64,000 bases of DNA. It comes from AC-32 sp963765785 (GTDB taxonomy: Bacteria > Actinomycetota > Thermoleophilia > Gaiellales > Gaiellaceae). Numbering within the stretch: position 1 is the first letter of the stretch; the number at the start of each line of letters is the position of its first letter. A program made the position numbers and the translations under genes. The notes under the pieces were generated by a model. The model made no database searches. It was not told the origin of the DNA and saw only the letters and a list, made by a program, of their open reading frames with translations. The stretch is taken from the NCBI GenBank assembly GCA_963765785.1, contig CAVXXW010000009.1, positions 310,001 through 374,000 of the forward strand, read 5' to 3'. This document shows, piece by piece, positions 20,560-29,527 of this stretch.

Positions 20560-21467
20560 GCTAGCGGCCCGCGCAGGAAGATCCGGCCGATCGCCGGCAC
20601 GTAGCCGAACTCCGCGTTCAGCCGGCGGATCGGCTCGTTTCGCTCGTCGTTCTGGGTGCGCAGCTCCTCGAAGCCGTTCGCCTTGGCCCAGGTGATCTGC
20701 GCAGCCTTCAGCGCACGCGCGACGCCGCGGCCACGCCAAGCGCGCTTCACGGCCGTCAGGTCGTGGTACGCGTGCGTCGGGCGCGCCGTCGTGAGCGAGA
20801 ACTTCGCGTAGCCGACGACCTCGTCCCTGGCGACGGCCACGAAGGTTGCGTCGGGCCGGTCGCTCGGCCCGGACATCTCGTGGGCGACCCAGTCCTCGAA
20901 CGGCTCGTGCTCCTCGTCCTCGTAACCGGGGACGTCGGGCGACGCCTCGACCGAGACGTCGTAGATGCCGCGCACGAGTTCCGGCCGCTCGGCCCAGCTG
21001 ACGATCTCGACGCCCGGGGGCGGCTCGACGGCCGGCGCCTCGATTGCTGTCAGGTCGAGCGCGACGCCCTTCTCGCGCCGCTCCTCGACGAACCCGCGCT
21101 GCTCCGCGAACGCCAGGCTCTCGGCGTCGTTGTCGGCGACGACCGCGACCACGATCTCGATCCCGCGCTCGCGCGCCCAGTCGGAGAGGGCCTCGTACAG
21201 CGCCGTGCCCGCACCGCGGCGCCGGTTAGGAGCCGGGATGGTGACGAAGACCGTGATGCGGTCGCGGAAGCCCGGGAACAGCGCCGCGAAGCCCGAGCCG
21301 AGCACGGCGCCTTCCTCCAGCGCGAGCAGGTCGGCGTGGTCGACCAGGCCCGCCTTGAACGCCTGGAGCTCCGGAATCCCGAAGCTGTCGTGCGGCCAGG
21401 TCTCGACGTACGCGTCGAGCGACAGCTTCTCCTCCGTCTCGTCCGCGATCGGCCTGACCTCCACCAT
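20556..21467 (-). CDS. Tandem-domain GNAT acetyltransferase
   Basis: A 303 aa protein with two GNAT folds in tandem. The first carries the acetyl-CoA loop NRRRGAGTALYEAL near residue 85; the second has RAWRGRGVARALK near 240 and ends with NAEFGYVPAIGRIFLRG. The layout resembles mycothiol synthase-like double GNATs, but that assignment is not supported strongly enough to name it. ATG 21467 is preferred over TTG 21476 because TATGGT on the minus strand (21476-21481) would place a leaderless start there. The downstream single-domain GNAT overlaps by 4 bases. Confidence 0.84.
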   Translation of the reverse strand: MVEVRPIADETEEKLSLDAYVETWPHDSFGIPELQAFKAGLVDHADLLALEEGAVLGSGFAALFPGFRDRITVFVTIPAPNRRRGAGTALYEALSDWARERGIEIVVAVVADNDAESLAFAEQRGFVEERREKGVALDLTAIEAPAVEPPPGVEIVSWAERPELVRGIYDVSVEASPDVPGYEDEEHEPFEDWVAHEMSGPSDRPDATFVAVARDEVVGYAKFSLTTARPTHAYHDLTAVKRAWRGRGVARALKAAQITWAKANGFEELRTQNDERNEPIRRLNAEFGYVPAIGRIFLRGPLA

Positions 21468-21534
21468 TCCCCGCAACCATAGGCCACGGCTTGTGGGCCG
21501 CCGGTGCGGGCGTTACGCTGGTGGAGCCGCCACT

Positions 21535-23754
21535 GTGTTGTCCCTAGAGACGTACCGCGCCCGTTTCGGGCCCGTCGCCGTTTCCGTCCTAGCTCTCGCA
21601 GCAGCGGCCGGCGTCCTTCTCGTGCTCCTGCCCGAGCAGTGGGAGCGGATCATCGTCGCCGCCGTCGCGTGGGCCGCCGGCCTGGGCATCGCGATCTTCC
21701 TCGCGCGGCGCGCCACGGCGCGCGAGACGGCGCGGGTGGCGGAGCTGGAGACCGCGGAGGCGAGGCACCGCGCGCTGCTCGACGGCCTCCCGCTCGTGAC
21801 CTGGATGACGGCTCCCGGCAGTCGCGCCGAGACCCTCTACATAGGCCCCGGGATCGCCGACCTGACCGGCTACTCGGCCGCGGAATGGAGCGAGCAGCCC
21901 GACCTGCACGAGCGGCTCCTGCACCCGGACGACCGCGAGCGCGTGCTGCACGAGCTCGACCAGGCGGCCGACACGCCGACCTCGCTCGAATACCGCCTGC
22001 TCGCCCGCGACGGCCGCGCGGTGTGGGTGCGCGAGGACAGCGCCACTGTGCGCGACTCGAGCGGCGAGCCGGTCTACGTCCAGACGTTCCTGCGCGACAT
22101 CGGCGACCTCAAGCGCGGGGAGGACCGCCGCGAGCTGCTCGAGGCGGCCGAGCGCGAGGCTGCCTCCGAGAGCGCCGAGCGCCGCTCGCGGCTCGATCTG
22201 CTCCGGCGCGTCGGCGGCGACATCGCCGCGAGCGCCGAGCTAGACGGCGCCCTCGGCCGCGTCGCCGAGCTCGTGGTCGTCGACCTCGCCGACTGGTGCG
22301 TGATCGACGTCGTGGACGAGTCGAACGAGCTGCGCCGAGTGGCCGCGGCCCGCGGCGCGCTGATCAAGCCGAACGGCGCCCGCGGTCCCGCAGACGACCC
22401 CGAGGACGAGGTGCGCGCCGTGTTCCAGGGCGGCCGGACGCGCGTCCTTCCGAGGCTGGACGAGCGTTCGAGCGGCTCGCGCGTGCCGTTCCTCGACAAC
22501 CTCGACGCGCGCTCGGTGATCTCGGTTCCGCTCCAGGCACGGAAGCAGCAGCTCGGCGTGCTCACGCTCGCGCGCACCGAGCAGGGCCCGGCGTACTCGG
22601 CCGACGAGGTTGCCTTCGCCGAGGACCTCGCCTCGCGGCTCGCGCTGGCGCTCGACCGCGCGCGCCTCTACCGCGAGGTCGAGGAGCGCTCGGACGCGGC
22701 CTGGGTGCTCGAGCACGTCGCCGACGGCGTCCTGCTCCTCGACCGCAACGGTCTCGTCCGGCTCTGGAACCCCGCCGCAGAGGCGATCACCTTCATCCCG
22801 GCCGGCGACGTCGTCGGCAAGCCCGCGGCCGATGCGATCCCAGGCTGGAAGTCGGCGGTCGAGACCGTGCCCGTCTCCGCGTCGCCCGACCCCGGCCACG
22901 ACGAGGTGCTGATCCCGATCGAGACGTCGCGCGGCGAGCGCTGGATCGCGATCTCGGGCGTGCGCTTCTTCGGCGGCACCGTCTATGCCTTCCGCGACCT
23001 GACCGACACGCGCCGGCTCGAAGAGATCAAGGCCGACTTCATCGCGACCGCCTCGCATGAGCTGCGCACCCCGCTCGCCGCCGTTTACGGCGCGGCGCAG
23101 ACGCTGCTCCGGCACGACTTCGCGCTCGACGAGACCGGCCGCGAGCGGTTCGTGTCGCTGATCGCCGACGAGTCCGAGCGCCTCGGCCGCATCGTGAACG
23201 AGATCCTGCTCGCGAACCAGCTCGACGCCGGCCGGCTCGACCTTGAGTCGGAGCCGTTCGACGCGCACGACCTGGTCGAGCGCGTCGTCGAGGCGACCAG
23301 GATGCACGCGCCGCCGTCAGTCACGCTGAACGTCGACGCCTCGAACGACCTCTCGCCGGTCGCGGCCGACGCTGACAAGGTCCGCCAGGTGGTCGTGAAC
23401 CTCGTCGAGAACGCGATCAAGTACTCGCCCGACGGCGGCCGTGTCCAGGTCGGCGTCGAGGAGCACGACAGCTCGATCCGCTTCCACGTCCGCGACCAGG
23501 GCCTCGGCGTCGCGCCCGAGGACCAGGAGCGGATCTTCGAGAAGTTCTACCGCGCCGACCCGCAAATGGTCCGCGGAGTGGGCGGGACCGGCCTCGGCCT
23601 CTACATCTGCAAGGAGCTGATCGACCGCATGGGCGGCCGGATCTGGGTGGAGCCGAACGGCGACCAGGGCTCGAACTTCGTCTTCGACCTGCCGACCGCC
23701 GAGGTCATGGCGCACGGGGAAGTCGTCCCCCCGCGGCTACAATTCAGGAACTGA
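21535..23754 (+). CDS. Membrane sensor histidine kinase, PAS-GAF-PAS
   Basis: A 739 aa sensor kinase. Two membrane helices lie at about 12-30 and 36-52, followed by a PAS/PAC domain (GLPLVTWMTAPG to FLRDIGDLKRGE), a GAF domain (about 205-375, ending VAFAEDLASRLALALDRARLY), a second PAS (AWVLEHVADGVLLLDRNGL), then HisKA with the phospho-histidine in ATASHELRTPLAAVYG, and an ATPase with N box VVNLVENAIKYS, G1 RDQGLGVAPED and G2 GGTGLGLYICKEL. No response regulator is adjacent. GTG 21535 is chosen, with GTGGAG upstream; the open frame before it overlaps the divergent GNAT gene. The ssrA promoter sits in its last codons. Confidence 0.9.
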   Translation: MLSLETYRARFGPVAVSVLALAAAAGVLLVLLPEQWERIIVAAVAWAAGLGIAIFLARRATARETARVAELETAEARHRALLDGLPLVTWMTAPGSRAETLYIGPGIADLTGYSAAEWSEQPDLHERLLHPDDRERVLHELDQAADTPTSLEYRLLARDGRAVWVREDSATVRDSSGEPVYVQTFLRDIGDLKRGEDRRELLEAAEREAASESAERRSRLDLLRRVGGDIAASAELDGALGRVAELVVVDLADWCVIDVVDESNELRRVAAARGALIKPNGARGPADDPEDEVRAVFQGGRTRVLPRLDERSSGSRVPFLDNLDARSVISVPLQARKQQLGVLTLARTEQGPAYSADEVAFAEDLASRLALALDRARLYREVEERSDAAWVLEHVADGVLLLDRNGLVRLWNPAAEAITFIPAGDVVGKPAADAIPGWKSAVETVPVSASPDPGHDEVLIPIETSRGERWIAISGVRFFGGTVYAFRDLTDTRRLEEIKADFIATASHELRTPLAAVYGAAQTLLRHDFALDETGRERFVSLIADESERLGRIVNEILLANQLDAGRLDLESEPFDAHDLVERVVEATRMHAPPSVTLNVDASNDLSPVAADADKVRQVVVNLVENAIKYSPDGGRVQVGVEEHDSSIRFHVRDQGLGVAPEDQERIFEKFYRADPQMVRGVGGTGLGLYICKELIDRMGGRIWVEPNGDQGSNFVFDLPTAEVMAHGEVVPPRLQFRN
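23738..23743 (+). promoter_or_regulatory. ssrA: -10 box of ssrA
   Basis: TACAAT at 23738-23743 lies inside the last codons of the histidine kinase gene and would start transcription near 23750, about 10 bases before the mature tmRNA 5' end at 23760. Confidence 0.5.
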
Positions 23755-23759
23755 CATAC

Positions 23760-24126
23760 GGGGGCGACCTGGCTTCGACGTGGTCGGTTCTCCGGCAGAG
23801 CTGCAAGCCGAGGTCCCCGGTCGGCCTCGTAAAACAACCGGGAAACAACGTAAGTGCGAAGGACAACTCCGCACTCGCTCTCGCTGCCTAACCCGTAGCG
23901 AAGCGCGTCGCCCCGAGCTCGGCCCGTGGCCCGGGTAGCGGCGTCAGAGAACGGGCTCGGCACCGACGGAGAGCCAATCGCCCGAGGTGCGACACCGAAG
24001 GATGGCTAGCCCGGAGGTTGGTCGGCTGCCAACCGGCCGCCGGGCGAAACGCAACGGCAGCCTAAGCTTGTAGACGCTCTGACCGGTGCGTCCGCGGACG
24101 CGGGTTCGATTCCCGCCGCCTCCACC
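23760..24126 (+). ncRNA. ssrA: Transfer-messenger RNA (tmRNA)
   Basis: tmRNA rescues stalled ribosomes and tags the nascent chain for proteolysis. The 5' end GGGGGCG pairs with the 3' CGCCTCC (24117-24123) as a 7 bp acceptor stem, followed by discriminator A and CC; the terminal A of CCA is not encoded. GACCTGGCTTCGAC at the 5' end is the conserved D-like region, and GGTTCGATTCC near 24103-24113 is the T loop. The resume codon is best placed at GCG 23856, giving the tag AKDNSALALAA and a stop TAA at 23889-23891. The 3' end doubles as the attachment site of the adjoining element. Confidence 0.96.
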
Positions 24127-25121
24127 TCAGGGTTTCCAGCTCATCGGAGACCTCACCCTCAAGCGTCGTCAGATCTGGCGACGCTTGTGCATGTCGGGCG
24201 GCCGCCGCTCGATCAAGCGCCTCGGCCAGCTCGTCGAGCTCGACTTCGTCCGTGTAAGCCTGCGTCGTGTCGGGCCGCGAGTGGCCCATCAGCCCCTGAA
24301 GCGCGATGAAGTCGCGGCCGCTCTCTCGAAGGAAGCGATTTGCGAAGCCGTGCCGAAGCTGATGAGGGGAGAGGCGCCGAACGCCGGCCCGCTTGCAGAC
24401 GCGCCAGACCATCCGCATCAACGCCTGGCGCTCGCCGGCTGCTTCGGATCCTTCTGCCGGCGCACGCGCTCGTCCTGCGAAACCCACTGCTCGACCTCGA
24501 CTGTGAAGACGTGATCGTCAAGCTCAGGCTGAAGAGCTCCGAAACAGAGATCGCGAAGCTCGGCCAACGACGTCGGGGTCAAGCGGCAGCCATTGCCAGT
24601 GGCCGCCTTTCCGCTGCACATGCGCGCGCCCCTCACGAGGTCGAGATCGGCCCAGCGGCACGCGACGACCTCGGAGCGGCGAAGGCCGGCACCCTCCATC
24701 AGGAGGATCGGCGGGCCTCTCGTACCCGACCGCTGCTGCCCGCACCTGCCGCAGTTCATCGAGAGCTCGGCCGGTAGATGTCCGGTTTCCGCTTCGGAGG
24801 CCGGCGGATCTTCGCGCGAAGGGTCTGACTCGATGATGTCCTCGGCCTCCGCCCACGCGAAGAAGGAGTGCAGCACCGAGATCACGTTCGAGCGTGTCGC
24901 GGCGCTGAGATCGACGCCGCGCACCGACCTTGCTCTCGTCGACACCGACCCCTTGAGGAACGAACGGAGATCCGCCGTTGTCAGTGCTCGAATGTCGCCT
25001 CCGGGAAATCCCGCGCGAGCTTCCAGAGGATCCGCTGGTAGGAGTCGAGCGACCGGGGCGTCGCGTCACGTTCGAGCTGGCGCCAGTCCAAGAACGCGTC
25101 GATCGCTCTCTCGATCCTCAC
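24062..25121 (-). pseudogene. Tyrosine recombinase/integrase, two frameshifts
   Basis: A phage-type integrase that would have inserted the element at ssrA. From GTG 25121 the first frame encodes the core-binding domain (DAFLDWRQLERD, SLDSYQRILWKLARDF); near 24995 the frame changes to the RALTTADLRSFLKG and SNVISVLHSFFAWAE part and the catalytic arginine in LLMEGAGLRRSEV; near 24430-24450 it changes again to the C-terminal block with SPHQLRHGFANRF, GLMGHSRPDTTQAYT. All five catalytic residue types (R, H, R, H, Y) are visible. The C-terminus reads into the ssrA repeat, as is common for recombinases at RNA-gene sites. Two frame changes point to decay. Confidence 0.82.
24097..24127 (+). repeat. 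attL-like repeat, copy 1 (ssrA 3' end)
   Basis: The T-arm and acceptor end of ssrA, 31 bp, beginning GACGCGGG and ending GCCTCCACCT. Repeated exactly at 29528-29558 and partly at 31775-31800. Confidence 0.88.
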
Positions 25122-25250
25122 GTCAACCGCGCCTCGGGTTCACTGGCCCCGCTCAGGGCCTCGATCACCGCGTCACCCTTCAGCGCCGTCCGCGTGCATG
25201 CCGAAACGCCTCGATTGAACCACGTCGATCCTTCTTCCTGGCTGAGCAGA

Positions 25251-25503
25251 TCAACGAGACGCTGCGGCGTGGCTCTCGCCCGGAAACGCCTCACGGAACC
25301 TCGCTTGCTCGCGAAAGACAGTTGACCGGGACGCGTTCCACCAGTCGCCGTACTCGTCGAGCGTGAGCGGGTGTCTCAAGCGCTTCTTGCGCAATCGCCC
25401 ACTGGACGATGAACGCCACCACCTTCGCGCCTGCGATCTGGCCTACGTTCGCGGCAGCCAGCTGCTGGAGCGTCGGGCGTTGTCTTCGCTTCCGGATCGT
25501 CAC
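25251..25503 (-). pseudogene. Small broken gene next to the integrase
   Basis: A relic in two frames. The N-terminal frame (GTG 25503) reads TIRKRRQRPTLQQLAAANVG and VVAFIVQWAIAQEAL. Near 25375-25395 the sense passes to another frame with LTLDEYGDWWNASRSTVFRE and QARFREAFPGES, stopping at 25251. The second part resembles a short helical protein found beside integrases in actinobacteria, from memory and not verified. No function assigned. The flanks 25122-25250 and 25504-25745 hold nothing I can identify. Confidence 0.45.
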
Positions 25504-25745
25504 GAGTCGCAGAATGACACTCGCGCCCAGAAGTGTCAACCTGAGACTTGAGGCACAGTGCTCTAACTACTTCAAGTCGGGAAGCATCCTTTCTGGCGTA
25601 AACACGCTCGCCCAGGGGGCGGTGCTGGAGCCTGGCTTGCGCGTGTGCGGTCCTGCAGAGCGAGTGGTCGGCCTTTCGCGTGACGCTCGCGCCTGAGATA
25701 GTTCGCGTGCGGGGTCGTCGAGTGGCGGGCGAAAGGAGCGCGAGC

Positions 25746-26036
25746 ATGGTCTATGGCGTCGTGCACCAGTTTCCGGGAGCGACGAAGGAGCAGTACGAGG
25801 CGTCGATCGCTGCCGTGCATCCGAGCGACGGGAGCCTGCCGGAGGGTCAGATCTTCCACGCGGCCGGGCCGTCGGCGGATGGCTGGACGATCGTCGCAGT
25901 TCACGACTCTCAAGAGAGCTGGGAACGCTTCCGCAACGAGATACTGATGCCGCGGATGTCTCAAGGCATCGAAGGTGGCTTTACCGTGGCGCCCGAGGAG
26001 TCGACCTTCTCGGTCGAGAACCAGCAGACCGGCTGA
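25746..26036 (+). CDS. Small ABM-like (dimeric alpha-beta barrel) protein
   Basis: A 96 aa soluble protein starting MVYGVVHQFPGATKEQYEAS, with WTIVAVHDSQESWERFRNEI in the middle. Pattern and length suit a one-domain ferredoxin-like dimeric barrel, as in antibiotic-biosynthesis-monooxygenase-like proteins; no catalytic residues can be named. ATG 25746 has AAGGAG upstream at good distance. It is the first cargo gene, just before repeat copy A. Intact, unlike the genes on either side. Confidence 0.68.
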   Translation: MVYGVVHQFPGATKEQYEASIAAVHPSDGSLPEGQIFHAAGPSADGWTIVAVHDSQESWERFRNEILMPRMSQGIEGGFTVAPEESTFSVENQQTG

Positions 26037-26083
26037 GAAAGACGCGCGGGCGGCAAGCGCCGAGCTTGCCGCCCTTGTCCGTC

Positions 26084-26115
26084 GGGGGACATTCGCGCAC
26101 GCTGGCCCAGGCGAG
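26084..26115 (+). repeat. Dispersed cargo repeat, copy A
   Basis: About 32 bp, GGGGGACATTCGCG then CACGCTGGCCCAGGCGAG. Lies between the ABM-like gene and the GNAT gene. Related to copies B, C and D, all on the same strand. Confidence 0.72.
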
Positions 26116-26140
26116 ACTGCCGCTTGGCGATACCGTTGTC

Positions 26141-26661
26141 GTGGAGAGAGCCTTGAGTCAGAACACTCAGCCCAGTCCTACGGCCGGCAATGGTCTGGCC
26201 TCTGTTCGTCCTCTGGCTGCACCAACGCGCAGGGAACTCGAAGCACTTGCCGAGATCTTCGATCAGTATCGCGCTCACTACGGCGAGCCTCCGATACCTC
26301 CCGATCAGCGTGCTGGCTGGACGAGAACCTCATTACCAGCCGCCTCCGCACGTTCGTCGCTGAAGACAGAGGGAGGTTCGTCGGGTTTGCGATCACGATG
26401 GAAGTTCCGGCCTCATTGCGGCTTGCCCACTTCTGGCAGATCAAAGACCTGTTCGTCCTGCCAACGCACCGACGGCTCGGAGTTGGTCGTGCCCTTCTCG
26501 CTTCCGTAAGAGCGGCTGCAATCGAGTCGGGCGTGCTGCGCCTGGTCTTGCAGACGGAGGACGACAACGACCCCGCTCTTCGTCTCTACGCCGACAGCGG
26601 CTACACCCTGATCAAAGGCTATTGCTCACTGATGCTGCCGCTCGGCCCCGACCCGCGGTAA
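26141..26661 (+). pseudogene. GNAT acetyltransferase, frameshifted
   Basis: The N-terminal GNAT strand-helix (LASVRPLAAPTRRELEALAE, FDQYRAHYGEP) is in the frame from GTG 26141. Near 26295-26315 the sense moves to another frame with LDENLITSRLRTFVAED, FAITMEVPASLRLAHFWQIK, the acetyl-CoA loop HRRLGVGRALLASV and RLYADSGYTLIKGY, ending at 26661. The change equals one missing base or two extra. Apart from that the protein is complete, about 173 aa. It lies between repeat copies A and B. Confidence 0.68.
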
Positions 26662-26697
26662 GGCTAAGCGGATACCCGAGACGTCGAGCGCCCCTCA

Positions 26698-26728
26698 GGG
26701 GTCATTCGCGAACACTGGCCCAGGCGAG
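26698..26728 (+). repeat. Dispersed cargo repeat, copy B
   Basis: GGGGTCATTCGCG then AACACTGGCCCAGGCGAG, about 31 bp. Lies 36 bp after the GNAT stop and directly against the end of the membrane protein gene at 26731. Confidence 0.72.
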
Positions 26729-26730
26729 TC

Positions 26731-27423
26731 TCAGGACGGCGGCAGCGGCAGTGCGGACAACTGGACGAGCGAGAGGACGAGCAGGGCGATGCTCAAACCA
26801 ATCAGGCCGTAGCGGATGCCTCGTAACGGGAAATGTGTCGAAATGCCGACTAGGAAGAGGATGCTGGCCAGGACGACCGTGAGCCGGATGTACTTGTCGG
26901 CGGTCGAGCCGTCCTTTTCGCCGTTGAGGAAGGCTGCTTTGGCGCGGGCATCGAGGGCCCGAGCCTCGACCACCCCTGGTTCCTTGTACTGCGGCATGAA
27001 CGTGGGCCCGCGCGGCGCCCTGGCGTTCGTCTCGGGCTTCGTCGCGCGCCAGGCGTCGAAAGCGACCTTGAACTCAGGTCGGAACCTGTGTTCCGCCAGC
27101 CGCATGGCAGTCTTGTTGCCCACGCTGTAGGCCGTGAACCAGGCGTCGAAGGTGGACGAGTCGAAGTTGCGCAGCTCGAAGGCGTTCTCATCCGCCCGGT
27201 TCCCGTCGATCCGAAGGCTCGATGCCGTGGCGAGCTCCAAACGCGACTGGGTCGACCACTTGGCGGCTGCGTACCCCGACCAGGCCGCTAGCAGCGCCAC
27301 GAGGGAGAGCAGGACGGCCTCGGTGATGGAGATGAGCCGGTCACGCCCCTCGTGCGCGTCGGCGTGCTGCGCGTGCTCGTTGATCTCCTTCCCGACCTCG
27401 CTCGCCGAGAACCCTTCCCCCAT
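26731..27423 (-). CDS. Membrane protein of unknown function
   Basis: A 230 aa intact protein. An acidic, histidine-rich N-terminus (NEHAQHADAHEGRDR) leads to a membrane helix at about 33-52, a long soluble loop of about 125 residues, and two closing helices at about 182-200 and 205-225. The layout recalls DUF4337-type proteins, but I see no diagnostic motif. ATG 27423 lacks a good Shine-Dalgarno. It sits between repeat copies B and C. Confidence 0.7.
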   Translation of the reverse strand: MGEGFSASEVGKEINEHAQHADAHEGRDRLISITEAVLLSLVALLAAWSGYAAAKWSTQSRLELATASSLRIDGNRADENAFELRNFDSSTFDAWFTAYSVGNKTAMRLAEHRFRPEFKVAFDAWRATKPETNARAPRGPTFMPQYKEPGVVEARALDARAKAAFLNGEKDGSTADKYIRLTVVLASILFLVGISTHFPLRGIRYGLIGLSIALLVLSLVQLSALPLPPS

Positions 27424-27467
27424 GAAGGGAGCCTAACCCCCCATCCCTTCGTCACCGCAGTCGCGTC

Positions 27468-27498
27468 GGGTGACATTCCCGCACGCTCGCGCAGGCGA
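27468..27498 (+). repeat. Dispersed cargo repeat, copy C (diverged)
   Basis: GGGTGACATTCCCG then CACGCTCGCGCAGGCGA. Same core as copies A, B and D with several substitutions. Lies between the two divergent-ended membrane protein genes (27423 start, 27535 stop). Confidence 0.55.
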
Positions 27499-27534
27499 CC
27501 TTCCTAGCGCAAGCTCGCCTCCCACAGACGAGTC

Positions 27535-28146
27535 CTAGCCGAAGACGTGTCGAACCGCGACCCGCACGGCCTCAGTTGCGAGGGCCGCGGCGATAACGAG
27601 CGCGGCCACCGGGTCGGCCCACCACCACCCAAACGCAAGATCGAATGCGAGAGCCACAAGGGTGATCCCGGCGAGCGCTGCGGCGGCGAGCGTCAGAACG
27701 CCGTCGCCTCGAAGCGCCGGGCTCGGGAGAGCCGCGGCGACGACCAGCTTCTCGCGTCCGAGCCAGGGCAGGAACAGGAGCGACAGCGCCGTCACCAAGA
27801 TGGCAAAGACGGTCTCCTTGGCGTGTGATCGGGTCACAAGGGCGCGCAGTGCCCCGGCAGCGACCAATGCCGCAACGGCGGCCATCGCAATCACGATGAA
27901 CTTCTGGGCGTGGCGCTCCAGGCGTTCCGCGGCCTCCGGGTCGCTCCGTTCGCGCCGGAATCGCCAGATGAGAACTACCGAGGCTGACGAGTCGAGTAGC
28001 GCGTTCAGTGCAAAGCCCGCCGTTGCGGGACTGTCCGCGATAAGTGCAAGCGCCAGCCCGAATGCTCCGGCGATTCCGTTCCAGCCAATCGTGGCGTAGG
28101 AAAGGCGAAGCGCACGGTGGATGAGTGAGTTCCGAGAAGCGGGCAT
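27535..28146 (-). CDS. Cation-efflux-like membrane protein
   Basis: A 203 aa hydrophobic protein with about six membrane helices, related to the cation diffusion facilitator fold: RLSYATIGWNGIAGAFGLAL opens, ALNALLDSSASVVLIWRFRRE resembles the second-helix metal region (with L-D-S-S-A-S), and FGWWWADPVAALVIAAALA matches the fifth helix WxDP motif. It lacks the cytoplasmic C-terminal metal domain of full CDF proteins. Start ATG 28146 is chosen because the homology starts there. 28147-28375 between this gene and rep holds nothing identifiable. Confidence 0.75.
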   Translation of the reverse strand: MPASRNSLIHRALRLSYATIGWNGIAGAFGLALALIADSPATAGFALNALLDSSASVVLIWRFRRERSDPEAAERLERHAQKFIVIAMAAVAALVAAGALRALVTRSHAKETVFAILVTALSLLFLPWLGREKLVVAAALPSPALRGDGVLTLAAAALAGITLVALAFDLAFGWWWADPVAALVIAAALATEAVRVAVRHVFG

Positions 28147-28375
28147 TGGGGCATCGGCGCCGACCCGACTTCCCGGCTCACCGCCCGACAACCTACCAAC
28201 TTCGCTCGGACCGGGGCGAGACCGCCCCCGGGGGCGGTCTCGACAACAGGAACCTCGGAGGACGACACCCATCCCCGTCATCGACTGGACGATGCAGATA
28301 CGGCCACCAGCATGCACCGCGCCACACCGCGAGTGGAGGCGGCCCTTCCGGGCCGGTCTCCCCTCGCGGTAGCGC

Positions 28376-29365
28376 TCAGGGTGCCCGCGGCGACGCCGGA
28401 CGCCGATCGAGCACCCTCGCCACCGCAGCGAACTCGGCCAGCGACCAGTCCGGCATCGGACAGCGACCTTCCCGAGCCGACCACAGCCGCCGCGCCTTCC
28501 GAAGCGCCACCATCGTCACGCCAGTCCGCCGCGTCAGCGAGCGAGAGACGGTCAGCACCGGCCCGCTGATCGTCTGCAGGAACTCGGGCGGATGCTTTCC
28601 CGTCAGGTACTTGGTCAGGTAGCCAATCGCCTTCTCGTGCCCGTACACCTTCGAGCGCTCCGCCGCTTTCCAGCCCTGCACGTAGCCGAGCCCGCAGAGC
28701 GGCGCCCAGCGCTTCATCGCGTCGATGAACGCCCGCGAGAAGGTCATCTCGAGCGGCGTCGTGTACGGGAGCGCCATATGCGCATGCAGCGCCCCGCGCT
28801 TCTGCACTTCCAGGTTTCCGACCAGCACCGGCGGCAGCCGGTCGAACTCGTAGCCGGCCTTGCGCAGCACCGAGCGGGCGTCGTTGTAGGCCTTGCGCTT
28901 CAGCCAGCGCATCCGCAGCTTGAAGCGACGGTTCGCCTTGTAGAGCGCCTTCGCCTCGCCGCGCCGGTCAGCGCCCCAGGGGATCGCCACGTTACGCCGG
29001 TGCCGTTCCTGCTCCGGCGTCCCCGGCAGCGTCACGTCGGTCAGGAGCAGCAGGCCGCCGTACTCGCGCAGCGCTTCCGCCGTCACCCGCCGCTGATCGC
29101 GCGACCACTTCGGATACACGGCCGAGCAGGTGCGCCGGCCGCAGTTCGGCGCCTTGCTTGAGATGACTTTGCCGCAGCCGGTGCAGCGCCCCTCGTACGG
29201 CTTGAGCCCGCGCCGCTGCGCGAGCAGTCAATCCAAGACTTCGTTCGTATGGCGGAGCGCCTCGGCCGAGTAGTGGTCATAGGTGGGGACATACCGCTGG
29301 CGCCGCCGACGCGTTCTCGTCGCATCGAACAGCGCGAGCTGTCCCGGCGAGCCGTGCTTAGCCAT
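28376..29365 (-). pseudogene. HUH-type replication initiator (Rep), in-frame TGA
   Basis: A Rep resembling RepSA-like initiators of actinobacterial integrative elements. Read from ATG 29365 the frame gives a 45-residue head (MAKHGSPGQLALFDATRTRR), an in-frame TGA at 29228-29230, a zinc-finger-like CTGCGK...NCGRRTC, then the HUH motif in GALHAHMALPY and the tyrosine motif in AIGYLTKYLTGK, ending at 28376. There is no normal start between the TGA and the zinc finger. CGA to TGA is a simple transition and would restore one protein of 329 aa. Alternatively the head is a separate 45 aa gene. It overlaps an upstream acidic frame by ATGGCTAA. Confidence 0.72.
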
Positions 29366-29527
29366 CGCCGAGCAGGTCGAAGACGTCCAGCTGCCCCGGA
29401 TGAATGGGCGGCAGCTCGTCGTCGGCGCTCGCCGCTTGCCGCTTGTGACGCTCGTTCGACGCCGATTCGCCGGCGTCAGCCGACGCTAAGTCCGGGTCCT
29501 CCTGCGACTCGTCGGAAGCAGACCGCC

